In this document: one piece after another, positions 22,066 through 33,743 of the stretch | How positions within the stretch are numbered: position 1 is the first letter of the stretch | How the letters are laid out: each line of letters begins with the position of its first letter | Notes under the pieces: generated by a model | Database searches by the model: none | The model's input: only the letters and a program-made list of their open reading frames with translations | What the model was told of the DNA's origin: nothing | NCBI GenBank assembly: GCA_001599595.1 | Contig: BCHH01000006.1 | Location: 348,874 to 412,873 of the forward strand | Direction of reading: 5' to 3' | From: Beverwykella pulmonaria | Taxonomy: Eukaryota; Ascomycota; Dothideomycetes; Pleosporales; Melanommataceae | DNA: 64,000 bases | Position numbers and translations under genes: made by a program

Positions 22066-23956
22066 ATGGCTGACCAGTACCTTGGTTTCGATCTCAGCAC
22101 GCAGCAATTGAAAGGTGACATGCCCCGCTCAAGCTACCCCGCCACTACCGCGCTCGCAACTAACGTAAAACATGAACAGGAATTATCGTCAAGTCAGACC
22201 TCAAACTCCTCCACGAAGCCAAAGTCGACTTTGATGCAGACCTCTCCAAATATGGCATCGAGAAGGGCGTGCTCACCAACCCTGCCGAGGGCGAAGTGTT
22301 TGCGCCCGTGGCCATGTGGCTCGAAGCCATCGACCTCGTGCTCCGGCGATTGAAAGAGCAGGGAGCTGACTTCTCGAAAATACGGGGTATTTCTGGGGCT
22401 GGGATGCAGCACGGAACGGTATTTTGGAGTCAAGATGCGGACACTCTGCTCGGTGGACTTGATGGGGGGAAAACACTGCTTGAGCAGCTGGAGGGTGGTG
22501 CGAAGGGCGAGAGGAAGGGGGCCTTTAGTCACCCATTTAGCCCGAACTGGCAGGATGCGAGTACGCAGAAGCAGTGCGAGAAGTTTGATGTTGCTCTCAG
22601 AACCCCAGAGAAGTTGGCGGAGGCGACGGGGAGCAAGGCCCATCATGTACGTCTACCGCAATATCACTCTTGATTCGATTTGCTGACAGTTTGTAGCGCT
22701 TCAGTGGCCCGCAAATTCTCCGTTTCCGCCAAAAGTATCCTGAAGCATACAAAGTTACCTCTCGCATCTCCCTCGTTTCCTCTTTCCTTGCGTCGATATT
22801 CTTGGGAAAGGTGGCCCCGATAGATATTGGCGACGTATGTGGAGCCAACCTCTGGGACATCAAGAACGGTCAGTGGCATGAAGATCTCCTCGCACTCGCG
22901 GCAGGAGACGAAGGCGTCGAGGATCTGAAATCTAAATTGGGCGATGTGCCTCAAGATGGAGGACTGACCTTCGGCACCATATCTCCCTATTTCGTGACGC
23001 GGTACAACTTCCCGTCCGAGACTCACATCATAGCATTCACTGGCGACAATCCCTCCACGATCCTGGCGCTACCTCTTCGTAGCTCGGATGCCATTGTGAG
23101 TCTGGGCACATCAACGACCTTCCTCATGTCCACTCCACAGTACAAGCCCGATCCAGCCTACCACTTCTTCAACCATCCTACGACTCCCGGTCTCTACATG
23201 TTCATGCTGTGCTATAAAAACGGCGGTCTAGCCCGCGAGCACATCCGCGATGCAATCAACAAGCAAGTTTCCTCCACAGACCCCAAATCCTGGGATCTCT
23301 TCAACGAAGCCACGACCAGCGCCCCCGTTCTGGGGCAAACGGACCCAAATACCGATCCCGCGCGTCTCGGACTCTTCTTTCCACGTCCGGAAATCGTGCC
23401 CAACGTCAAAGCAGGAACATGGCGCTATTTGTACTCCAAAAACACCCTCACCTCCTTGGAAAAGGACGACAAGTCCTGGCCTATTCCCCTCGGCGATGCC
23501 CGTACAATCCTCGAATCACAATTTCTCTCCCTGCGCCTACGCTCCCAGAACCTCGTCGAAAAGCAAGGTGACCTCCCCGCCCAACCGCGTCGCATCTACC
23601 TCGTCGGCGGCGGCGCTGTCAACCCCGCGATCGCGGACCTCGCAGGAGAAGTCCTCGGTGGCGCAGATGGAGTGTACAAACTTGATATTGGAGGTAATGC
23701 GTGTGCGCTGGGAGCGGCGTATAAGGCAGCATGGGGGACGGGGAGAGAAAAAGGAGAAAGCTTTGAGGACTTTTTGGAGAAGAGATGGAATGAGGAAGAG
23801 TTTGTTAAGAGGATTTGTGAGGGGTATAGAAAGGGGGTGTGGGAGAGGTATGGGGATGTGTTGAAGGGATTTCAGGAGTTGGAAGACAAAGTTGTCAAGG
23901 AGAGTGGGGAGGGGCTGAGCGGGACGGAGAATGCAGGGGGAAAGGTAGAGGGTTAA
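22066..23956 (+). CDS. xkiA: D-xylulose 5-kinase (xylulokinase)
   Basis: Phosphorylates D-xylulose to D-xylulose 5-phosphate, feeding pentose catabolism into the pentose phosphate pathway in the cytosol. Three exons (22066-22114, 22180-22646, 22697-23956) give 591 residues, typical for fungal XKS1/XkiA. The FGGY-kinase signatures are present. [16 protein letters not shown] is the N-terminal phosphate-binding strand-turn, and [14 protein letters not shown] the substrate-side block. [15 protein letters not shown] follows, then [14 protein letters not shown] with the catalytic Asp, [12 protein letters not shown], and [20 protein letters not shown] with its ADP-binding glycines. The very short first exon interrupts just after the first glycine loop, a common intron position in this family. 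The C-terminal 60 residues are charged. Confidence 0.95.
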
Positions 23957-26900
23957 GGTAATGAGGGGATTAGTGGGAGTGCAGATAAAATAAGATTATT
24001 GAATGAGTGGGGTTGCTGAACCAGCACCCTCTCACCCTTGTTGGTCTACCTCACTAGAGTTTCCTGCCCTCACGATGAAGGACGCTTAGAATACAACTAC
24101 CCGTAATAGACATCATGCAGTCATTCTATGAGCTAGCATACAGCACAGAATGTGTATAAGTAGTGCCACACCGTTTTTGTCTTGGCCGAACTGCTAGCCC
24201 TTGCTAGTGATTGCAATGCATCTAGTTGAGTCTGGAACAGCCATGGTGTATGATCGCGAGGTTTCAAGGCTGCGTTGAAGAGCCGTTTTTTTAAGTCCGT
24301 TATCGAGTCATTTAACAGTGTTAAGAATCATGGAAATCAGACTTTGGATTTGGATTCCTATTGCTACGTTGGTTTACTTCTACCTACGATATAGATGAAG
24401 ACTCAAAGATTTCTCCACTAGGTGTGCAGGTGGTACCCTGAGGTCATTCCCGCCTGCACAATGAAGTTTAAGGGCACCACACTAGTAGTAGTCTTGGCTG
24501 AACTCCTCACCCGCGCTAGAGATTGCAGTGCACTTGTCAATCGCGGCATCTTGCGCTGCTTGCTGCTTCACATCTATCAGACGCATACATTTGGCGTCAG
24601 CAGTGGAACAAAAGTCCACGTTGCCTACGTTGGACTGTGCATCATGAGATTAGGCTACATTACATTGGAGAGAGATATGCTCAACACAGGCATATACATG
24701 CATACCTTGATGGGGGAAAACAATTAGGCAGACGCATAACTCAAGGATAACTCAGCGAAGTGAGAGACAAGATTTATCACATGCAGGCATATCTAAGGAG
24801 GAGAGGACAATGAAGACTGCCCCTGAGAGGATCTTTATAAAGTTGTAAAAAGCCTGGCAGGAGATATAATGGAGTCTAATAAGGCAAGGTTAACCCTTTT
24901 GCCTGTGGTCTACATTTCCTTAACTGTCCTGCAAGCTCCCCTTAGACGTAGTGAGACGCAATATGTATGACATACGAAAAATTTATGCCAACAGCCTTGC
25001 AGGATCCAAGGTAGTGAACGACCTAGCAATATCTCCACCATGTAAATTCGCTATATCCAAGGCCGTCTGTCGCCTTTCCATTCCTAAACAGTTTCCATCC
25101 AAATCCGAGCCACCTGCCATATTCTCAACCTACAAGGCCAGAAATTTCATTTTATGGCCAAAAAAAACTTAAAATTACGCAAAACCCACCTCCACATTCC
25201 CAAACATGCCAAGGTATCTCGGTTTGTTCTCTCACACTCTCATAACCAGCTCATCGTTTTGCCATCTTTCTTTCTTGGCGGAAAGGAAGGTACAAGCCTC
25301 GCACCTGAACGAGCTTACGCGGTCCTCCCACTCAAAAGAAAAAAATCAGATACACCGAGTGTGAAGTTCGGAAAGTGGGATATGGGCGTTTGAGGGGTGT
25401 AGTATGTTTGTCTGCATGTACTCGTACGTATAATGCGAAGAAGACCAAGCGGAGTGAGAGGTTAAGGCAGGGAGACGGTGACGGATCAACATTGAAGGGG
25501 GGAAAAGGTAAAAAGGCGGCGACAAAGAACAAGACTCACGATTCCATCTCATGTCCACATATCTGGGATTGAAGGTGGCGAGACTCTCGCCTGTGCAATC
25601 CTTTTTGCTACAAGCGCCAAGTTAGCCCAGCACACTTATTCATTCAAATCGGGTTTACTACGGTAGTTGAATCCAAGTGAACCCGAGTCCGGTAAGGCGC
25701 AGCAAGTGCGTAGCAATCTCATCATAAATGTAAATAAGGATAGTGCAAAATGTACTCATAGACCGTACCCTTGGAACTCGGGTCCGGGCTAAAGGGCGAA
25801 ATGGTGTTGTCACTTCGGCAAGGAGTAGGTGACGGAAAACTTACCATGAGTATTGCAAGACCACACAATAATTTCAGCAACGTACTGGTGCTCGAGAGCG
25901 TGCTGGGATGGACAGCGGCATGTACGATAGAGCGACCTGAGATGTGTTGGCGCCGCGTATGCAACCGGGAAACAGCAAATGTCAATCTGTCAATCTGGAC
26001 CCAAAAAAAATTTAAAAAATTTGACAACGCGACAAGGTCACTATTGCGAAACTTAGGATGAGCATGCTTTGGCTTGGGGCTTTTTAACGCTGTGGCTGAT
26101 GAGAAGACTGCATCGATAGCGCATAACATGCTTGGCAAGCTGTTGAGACCAGTTGATCTGAAGATTGAATGTCGGAACAATGATTGCATGCATGACTGGA
26201 CCGGAAATCGTATGTCTTGATGCTAGGTAGTTTGTGACTGTGAAATGGCAACATGCGCACCATGGCATGTACCATTCTTTTCGCAGACCTTAGCGCAATG
26301 ATGATGTGTCCTGGTATGTTGAGATGGGCTCAGGATGGGTAAGTTTTCTTCCTCTTTCCTTTCTATAGCAGTCATGATCAGCATGGTATTGCTGCAGCTT
26401 GGTTACTGCGGCGTCTTCCATGTTCTGATACGTGCCAAAGCAGACGTTATTTGATAGGAAGCCAGATGCTGCACGTAGTGGCGTGTAACTTCTGCTGTGA
26501 TCGGCAACAGGCACTTGAGTACCCCACATTGGCTGGTGAACGACTGCAGCGTGCTGAATATGGAGGATGTACCGATTCGGACTCCGTGACACGGATTCCA
26601 ACAGATGGCACAGTACCGCATTCGGATGCGTTTGCGGAATCTAGATATTAAAAGGATTGCGCTGATCTAGTGCAGATCGCAATGTACGTAGGTATACCGG
26701 AGATCGTGGATCGTACATGACATGTTGTTCTCTCATTCGAGAGCGGTCAAATTGAGCCTCGCGAATCTCGAGAAAGGTTATTGGCAACTATGTTCCTTTC
26801 CATGTCCGGTAGACTGCATATGTATGCCAAACCTACTCCACCATGTCTGCCGTTTGAGGCTTTTCGAAACCTCTCATGGCAGAGTCGTCTATACTTTACG

Positions 26901-28987
26901 GACAGGAGGAGCCGCCCCAAAGTGGAACAACGTGGTGGAGCCGAGACCTGAGATTCGACGGGCCGGGATGGTGACAGCTGCTTCGGGTAGCATTCCAGAC
27001 GACGACGCAATTACAGTAACAGGGCGAAAAGATGGACCGAGCCTTACTCTGTCCCGCTAAGTCTTTCATGGAAGGTTTATAGCAGCTGGAAGATCCACGG
27101 AATGCATGCTTGCTTCGGTTACGATCGATCCGGGCCCGCTGCACGTACGGACCCGCCCCTATGGGAAACTCCGAACCAACAGTCGAACCAAATTGCATGT
27201 GTTGGATAAGCCTTACCATTGCGTGACGTCTCTCACATCAGCGTGAGAAGTGCTGAAGAGGATTTCCTTTTGTAGATGCTCATAATGCTGTTTACCCGCG
27301 TAAGGTGTTGTTGAGGAAAGAGACAGCGGTGCGTCTGGGCCAATCGGGTAGCTGCCAGGGCACCTGTTGCAGGGGATGCTAAAATCGGCAGCCTGGTAAG
27401 CTGGATCTGAGATGATTCAGGCGGAGGAAGTCAAGCGAGCTGCGCGCCTGAATGCAGCGCATGTATTGATAGAAAATTACGTGTGCGGACAGGGGCTGAA
27501 AAAGGAGAGGCGGATGAAAAGTGACGATGGGGAGAAGACCACACAAACGAATGCGGAGAATTGGACGCATTTCGAAGCGATCGTCGAGGTCGACCCAGGA
27601 AGTCGGACGACATCGTCACCGTACAGCGAGCGCTCATACGGTGTTGTTTTGCTCTTTTGTTTTTGTTTTTTTGGCTCTTTGGCTCCTTTGCGCTTTTTCG
27701 TGCTTGGGCAAGCAGGGAAAGTAGAGCGGCCCTTGTTGGTCCCCAGGTGCACGTCGAGTTGGTGAATGAGAGACAGACACGACCGTGGTTTCGGTTGGCG
27801 GGGGCGCTGGTAGGTGCGTGGATAGAGTTCCAAGGAAAGGCTCTGTTTTGGCATTGTGCGACACACGACAAGAAGAAACGAAAGTTTGCTTGCCGTCATG
27901 GGCTTTCGAGCCTCAAGGAACTGCATGATATTTGAGTCAGGGCCCGCGGCAACACGTTGGGGCTGTCACGGGCTGCTGGGGGGGCTCCTGTCGTGAACAT
28001 GGAGCCTCCTCGCATCCAAGTCCCCCACGCCTCTTCGCATCTACGCATCTACGCATCTCCGTGTGAGGCGTGGCGGTGAGCCCAGGTTTAGTCGGTTGCC
28101 AGTGTGGGCGCGGCGGCGCGTCTGGATGGGGTGAGATGGGGTGAAGTGAATGGAGGCGTCAGGTGCTGTCAGTCGCTGCATGAGGCGCCAAGCTGTCGAG
28201 CTGTCTACGCCCGGTGCGGCCTCGCGCGGTTTGCTCTGGTCTCGCCCAACCCCGACACGACCCCGGGCCAGATCTCGACCTGACGCCACGACCGCCGTGT
28301 GAGGGGATGCCTGCCGGGCGTGCAGCGGTAGGGCGAGCTGGGCAGAGGAGCGCGGGCAGCTGATAGCGGCGCCACGGAGAGATACTTAACATGCAGCGCA
28401 CCACCATGGCGCACGCTCGCCGTTGCCGTGGGCACAATTTTACCTCGTCTTCTCTTTGTGCAGCCGACCGACCGACTGCCTGTGTGTGCCTGCGCTCCTC
28501 TTGTCGTAATTCAGGATCCGCCTGCGTCACCCCCATCACACCGCCGCCGAACGCGCTTACCTGGGAGCCGCTTCCCGCCCTGTTCGCGCGCCGTCTCAGC
28601 AGCTGCAGTTGCTTGCAACCGCCATCCCTGTCACCCGCAGCGATATACAAAGAAGGAGCTCCCGTGCTCCCCCATATCCGCTCTGGTTTCCAGCAATTGT
28701 GCGTCCGCGCCATCGACCGTCGCTTCTCTCAAGCCACGGCCCTCGTGTTTCGCAACCCCCGAACATAGAGCGTCGCCGGCTGCACTGCGTGAAACCACGA
28801 TTCAGAACAAGCAAGCAAGCAACAAGCCACTATTTCATGAGCCGCTTTTTTCCCGCGAGCCCGCTCGATACAAGAAAGAACTCACCCGTCCTATTCACCC
28901 ACCCCCATACTGCCCTTCCCGCCTTCACCAGCTTGGGTCCTTGGTGTTGACACAACCCACCCAGAGCAGCTAGAGGCTGTCTGAACC
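23957..28987. other. Gene-poor spacer of 5 kb
   Basis: No gene is supported here. Composition shifts from AT-rich (24-26.5 kb) to mixed. A 42-bp sequence at 24179-24220 recurs at 24491-24532 (34 of 42 identical). A strongly basic 65-codon frame (25375-25572) and a 155-codon reverse frame (25722-26189) lack motifs. The last 700 bp (28.3-28.98 kb) are pyrimidine-rich and probably the leader and promoter of the PH-domain gene. A small gene with several short exons could be hidden here. I found no join I would defend. Confidence 0.4.
24179..24532 (+). repeat. Diverged direct repeat of 42 bp
   Basis: The copies at 24179-24220 and 24491-24532 both begin GTCTTGG and end TGCA. By eye 34 of 42 positions agree. 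They are separated by about 270 bp that does not obviously repeat. They may be remnants of an old duplicated element. Confidence 0.45.
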
Positions 28988-30607
28988 ATGGAGGCGTCTC
29001 TCACAGAAACCCCAGCGCCGAGTCGCTCGCGGACGACACGCTCCGCCAATTCCTCGTCGCAGAGCTCCGCGCCGACCTACGGATACCACAACACCTTTCA
29101 CACCCACGCCCAGATCATCCACGACACGCCGCCTTCCTATGCCTGCGCAACCAGCAGCCAAACGCTAGAAAGACTCCATGCCATAGCACAGGCAGAGAGA
29201 GCCGCCTATCTCCAACACGAACACCCGCCACAATACACATGCACCGTGGAAATCAGCGGAATATTAGGCATGAAGCAGGAGCTTTCGTCGCCCTTTCAGG
29301 TTGCTGGGACTCGCGAGTGGAACGACGTCTATGTGGCACTGCGGGGGACGCAATTGAGCATCTACCGCGTCAAGTCGCCGCATTTCCTTAGCAAGAACCG
29401 CGCTCCTGGTCCCGGCCGCCTCATCAAATCCTTCTCCCTGCAACATGCCGAAACCGGTGTGGCTTCTGATTTCAAGAAGACAACCCTGACTCCCAAGTCG
29501 CCCTTTGCCCACCTGGTGCCCGCAGCATCTCGCCAGAAGCTCTTCGAGACGGACCCCCACCTTTTCGAGCCCGTAAGAGAACACGTCCTGCGATTGCGGC
29601 TCGAGACAGAGCAGTTTCTACTCTGTGCTAGCACTCAGGAGCAGATGCTGGACTGGGTGGAGATGCTGTGCGCTGGCATTGACATCAGCCCACCTCTGGA
29701 AGACCGCAGTGAGCCTCGTTACAGGAGTCTTCCACGGAGAAGTAGACGCCAGCGCGTGCTTGACAGCTCGCGAATTGTCGGCAATCTTGAAAATTTGAAC
29801 AACGGGGAGGCCGGCCGACGAATCATCGCCGAACAGGAGCGCCTCATTCGCCAACTTTGCCCCCATCTCGCCGCAGATGTAGACACGCCGACCCCACAAC
29901 AATCCGAGCCAGCCCAAGAGTCCAGTGCCAATCACAACCACGATCCCGAGACCGAGGACTTCGACCCGGAAGACGTCCGTTTCCCTTCGCGTCGCCCAGG
30001 CAGCTCTGAAGAGCGCCCATCGTCAAGCGCTACCAACTCATCTGATCCCAAGGACGCTCCTCCACACAGGTATACCGCTTCGCAGGCGCTGCGCTACCGC
30101 CGACGCTGTGCACCCGTCCTTCTCGCGAACTCTTCGAGAGTGAGCGATACCGTTTTCAGTGGTGGCCGGCGCATGCGAATTAATGTGAAGGAGCATCTTC
30201 TCGTTGATTTCACGTCTCACCCGCCCCGCTACGACGTGCACAATTTCGTCAAAACACCGAAGCGCCTTCCCACCATTTCGGAGCGACGGGTTGCCTCCAC
30301 AAAGGCTGTATCTACCACTACCAACTCCTCCGAGAGACCTACATCACTGAGTAGAGGAGCCAGCGACGACTCCATCACTTTTGGATATGATTTGTCCTCA
30401 TCCACTTCTGCGCAGACTGGCATGCACAGCGAGTCTGACGACATCCGCTCTGTCCCTTCTTCTGAACCGCCTTCACCTACCGGCTTGGCCGGAGCCAAGG
30501 CGGATGCCGCTCGCCAGCTGGCTACGCTTGGAAAAAGGCGCGCGAGCGAAGAAGGCCGGGAGGGTAATCTCAGTGCCGTCGCTTTGGGAGTTGGTCTGCT
30601 CGTTTGA
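28988..30607 (+). CDS. PH-domain protein
   Basis: Single exon, 539 residues. A pleckstrin-homology domain spans roughly residues 85-235. It begins CTVEISGILGMKQEL, continues with WNDVYVALRGTQLSIYR (strands 3-4) and ends with the diagnostic C-terminal helix QMLDWVEMLCAGIDI containing the invariant Trp. A long Pro/Ser/Lys-rich insert (about 145-185) sits inside the domain, as in several fungal PH proteins. The rest is disordered: Ser/Pro/Glu-rich stretches around 300-370, a basic patch SQALRYRRRCAP, and the conserved-looking segments INVKEHLLVDFTSHPPRYDV and KTPKRLPTISERR. Such proteins are usually bound to phosphoinositides or the cell cortex. A specific role cannot be assigned. It has a long CT-rich leader. 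Confidence 0.85.
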   Translation: MEASLTETPAPSRSRTTRSANSSSQSSAPTYGYHNTFHTHAQIIHDTPPSYACATSSQTLERLHAIAQAERAAYLQHEHPPQYTCTVEISGILGMKQELSSPFQVAGTREWNDVYVALRGTQLSIYRVKSPHFLSKNRAPGPGRLIKSFSLQHAETGVASDFKKTTLTPKSPFAHLVPAASRQKLFETDPHLFEPVREHVLRLRLETEQFLLCASTQEQMLDWVEMLCAGIDISPPLEDRSEPRYRSLPRRSRRQRVLDSSRIVGNLENLNNGEAGRRIIAEQERLIRQLCPHLAADVDTPTPQQSEPAQESSANHNHDPETEDFDPEDVRFPSRRPGSSEERPSSSATNSSDPKDAPPHRYTASQALRYRRRCAPVLLANSSRVSDTVFSGGRRMRINVKEHLLVDFTSHPPRYDVHNFVKTPKRLPTISERRVASTKAVSTTTNSSERPTSLSRGASDDSITFGYDLSSSTSAQTGMHSESDDIRSVPSSEPPSPTGLAGAKADAARQLATLGKRRASEEGREGNLSAVALGVGLLV

Positions 30608-33600
30608 GCAAAGCCACCTATGAACCTTAATGCTTGCTCTCTTTTGTTTTTGCACGGAACGGCGTCAATCATGGATTTACAATACCCCAAGGATAGCTGG
30701 GCTGAGCGAGTTTTCTTTGGAGAAACCCTCATACCTATCATTGCAGCATTTCACGCGCGAAGAGGCATACCGCGCCGGTTACTCGATTGGTTTTTATAGA
30801 TACCCTCATGTTCTTTCGGTCATGACATAAAAAGTTTTATTAGGAAGGGCAAATTTGGAAATGTAAATAGGGGACAGAGTCTCATGGGGAATGCATAGTT
30901 CACGATTGATGAATCAATTGCTGGACCCAGCATTTACTACTCTTGCTATGGAATGTGTGCCACGTGAAGTTGTCTGGCCGTGTATGTGCAATCCGCGGTT
31001 GTTGGATATGCTGCTGTCCGAGCAGACGTGTCGTATAACTCACCCTGACCTTGACTCGCGAGACCGTCAGCTCTGACGTCTCTGTTTGCGGCCATGACTC
31101 CATTTGAGATTGCCGCTTCTAGAATTCGGACTACTGGCGGTACTACGGGAACTAGTGTGCTTATCGGCTTGCAAGCCTTTTTCTAGCTCGCCATGTTCAG
31201 GGGCGAGGGGGGCTTGGGAAATATGTTCTAGTGTCTTGAATGAATGGCAATGGGATTTGAAAGGCCATGGGAAGGATGGCGTGAGGTGATGGGTGAATGC
31301 ACTACATAAGACTTGGTCACGTGCACCTTTGTGAATGCCAACGGTCCCTGCTAGCTGCTTTATGAATATGCGATCGGAAGAATATCCAAGCGAAACAGGG
31401 AAACGCAAGTCGTGGATGCATGCAGTCAGATAAGATAGGAGAGCATGCAGGAAAGTAATTTATGAATAAACGACTTTGGGAGGGGCGTATTTCGCTTGGA
31501 TGGGTAAATATTGAAATCAGCGAAGACACTCGACAAGCAATGCAAATGCAGATGAGACGGTTGGATAAAGTGATCTAACGTGACGAGGGTTCCCGTGTTC
31601 TGTTGGGGATTTCTGCATCGTGCTTGGACGAAGACGTCTCTTCTTTGCGGCCTCGAAGAAACCATGGAAAAATCCGGTGCTAAGACGCAAGACAGAAACT
31701 TCAGCCTTCACTCACCCCATAACCAACTGATCGTCGCTCCACCGTTTCCAACCCTCTGGCTCGCACGTTGGTCCACGCGACGATGCAGACAATCAAGAAA
31801 ACCGTCACGTCACCCGATCCGCCCCACCAGCTCCGTCTTCGCAAAGTGTGGCTCGGAGCTCCCCGCACTAGAGTGGCGTCCGCGTCCCCGCTCCCCGCTT
31901 GTGATCGGGTCTAGATCTCTCACTAACGGACTGACATGTACCAGGGTATCTTCAGCCTTGCGCAATCTATCTTCAATCTAAATTTAGAGAGAGACAGCAA
32001 ACTATTGGAGATGTTCCAGACGTGTGGGAAGTGGTCATGTCGATCATGGCTGGATAGAGGAATTCGAGATGTGCATGTTGCGTATCTCCGCGAGATGCAG
32101 GAAAGAACCATGGGACTTTGGATGTCGGATGGCTAGGGGATGCAGCTGGAGCCAGATACCATCTGCATGGATGCGAGTTCCACTTAGGTTATGATCGACA
32201 TAGGTAACTCGTTCAGCTGTTTCAGGCGTGCCTGTCTCACGACATAATTCAGGAGGAAACAAATTTAGATGGAGTCGTTGCCATGAGGAGCTGAGTGCAG
32301 GAGTATCTAAGGTAGAAAGGAACAGAACGAAACAGTCTTTCATGCACGGATTCGGTACCACCTCGTCGTGAACTATTGTCTTCCTGCGCTATTCCTGTAA
32401 GAGGGCAGGAGAGACTGTATTACTTTACGTTGCCCCATTGTATCTGCCTGAGAGGTATTTATAGTTCAACGTTTCTGCGATGCTTCTTGGCACTATGAGA
32501 ATTGGTAGATATTGGAGTTAAGCAGCAACCCACAAGTACACAGCTGTGGTAAACCCTCAGACATATGTCGTATATGTGTGCCGAAGAGGATGTTGGATCC
32601 GCCCTGCCTTGGATAGGTGGCATAGTGTATTTGTCTGTGCCTATGCTGCAGCCATTTTTCCTGCTATCCTAAAGGGGAGTGGAATGAGAATAGAACTGAA
32701 GTGGTAAGAGAAGTTACAGTAAGCTCTCGGTGAGATTTTCACCAACGTCCATCTCTTGGCCTTGACTTTTGTCCTTCGGCATCTTCACTGCACGTACTCT
32801 AATTCTCTTAGCTATTCGCATTGAAACTGTACGTTCTGCCAATACATTAAGCCTCGTTGTACCTTTATGAACGGAATATGATGAGGCGTATTTCCAGTAC
32901 AGACGTGTCTGTTTTTGCGTGACTAATAGACGTGCAATATGTCTGACAATATTTCATATAAGTTTTCCTTTTACCAAGCGCGTTCTACCGGTACACCGCG
33001 TTTCTGGTGAATATTGCGTTTGGAGCGATGTGGGGGTGATACACACAACTAACTAGAATAGGGAACCTCTCCTACCATATTCGCAATTTTCCTTAGAACC
33101 GAAAGGAGTAGTATAGTCAAGTGACTTGGCATTTATTTGGGCCTACACTCTGGGAATGTTGGCCTCAGTGTAAAGGAGCCATATACGTACAACTCTGATA
33201 TGCTCGAGTGTTAAGTGCTCATTTTAAAATTCCTTCATTTATATAGGCCTACGTCATTGGGAGCGGCGATTTCCATTCTCAAGCAGTGAAGCCCCACCGT
33301 CATCACGGCAGCAGCTCTGATGACTCAGCATTCTCATGGGCAGCTGGCTGTGTAATTCACTCCGCAGTGCTTCCACAGTGTCGCGTACGAGGGCAGCTGA
33401 CGATGCTGCAACTGACCGTTTGAAGAGACTTGACGGCGGTTTACCCCTGACTTGCGTGCAACGCTAAGGCAGCCAACAGGCGAGTCTGTGCTAAAACTAG
33501 CTGCGCCCGACTTCGAGGCCATGGCCCAGCATTACAACACAGGTCGTTGACTGCCAAGGCATCGCTACAAACATCCGCCTTGTCGAAGGAATGCAGGAGT

Positions 33601-33659
33601 TGCAGGTTGTCTAACAACTCCACACGATGATGGGCATGTTACATTACATTCAACGTGGC
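30608..33659. other. Gene-poor AT-rich sequence
   Basis: About 3 kb after the PH-domain gene with only short, motif-free open frames on either strand. CACGTG occurs at about 30961 and 31320, isolated from any gene start. I see no transposon ends or RNA gene here. Confidence 0.4.
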
Positions 33660-33743
33660 ATCCACGGTATCAAACATGAAATCCATGGTATCAAACATGA
33701 CATCCACGGTATCAGACATGACATCCACAGCATCCAAGGTGAA
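33660..33743 (+). repeat. 21-bp minisatellite, four units
   Basis: Four tandem units of 21 bp start at 33660, 33681, 33702 and 33723. Each begins ATCCAYGG/ATCCACAG and the first three share GTATCARACATGAM. The fourth is diverged. In one frame the array encodes heptads STVSNMK, SMVSNMT, STVSDMT, STASKVK and runs straight into G|GTGAGT, a good splice donor. No start codon precedes it in that frame, and a TGA lies about 30 bp upstream. Confidence 0.85.

Noticed and set aside
25154..25572. Lys-rich frames that could be a small basic protein with an intron after ATGCCAAG
   Set aside because: I tried to join the short start to the downstream basic frame but found no acceptor giving a family sequence I recognise.
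25722..26189. 155-codon reverse frame with a possible GTAAGT donor
   Set aside because: Reads across an A-rich tract and has no recognisable motif or second exon.
28159..28713. 184-codon reverse-strand frame upstream of the PH-domain gene
   Set aside because: Compositional shadow of a CT-rich leader, rich in Arg/Ser/Pro without a domain.
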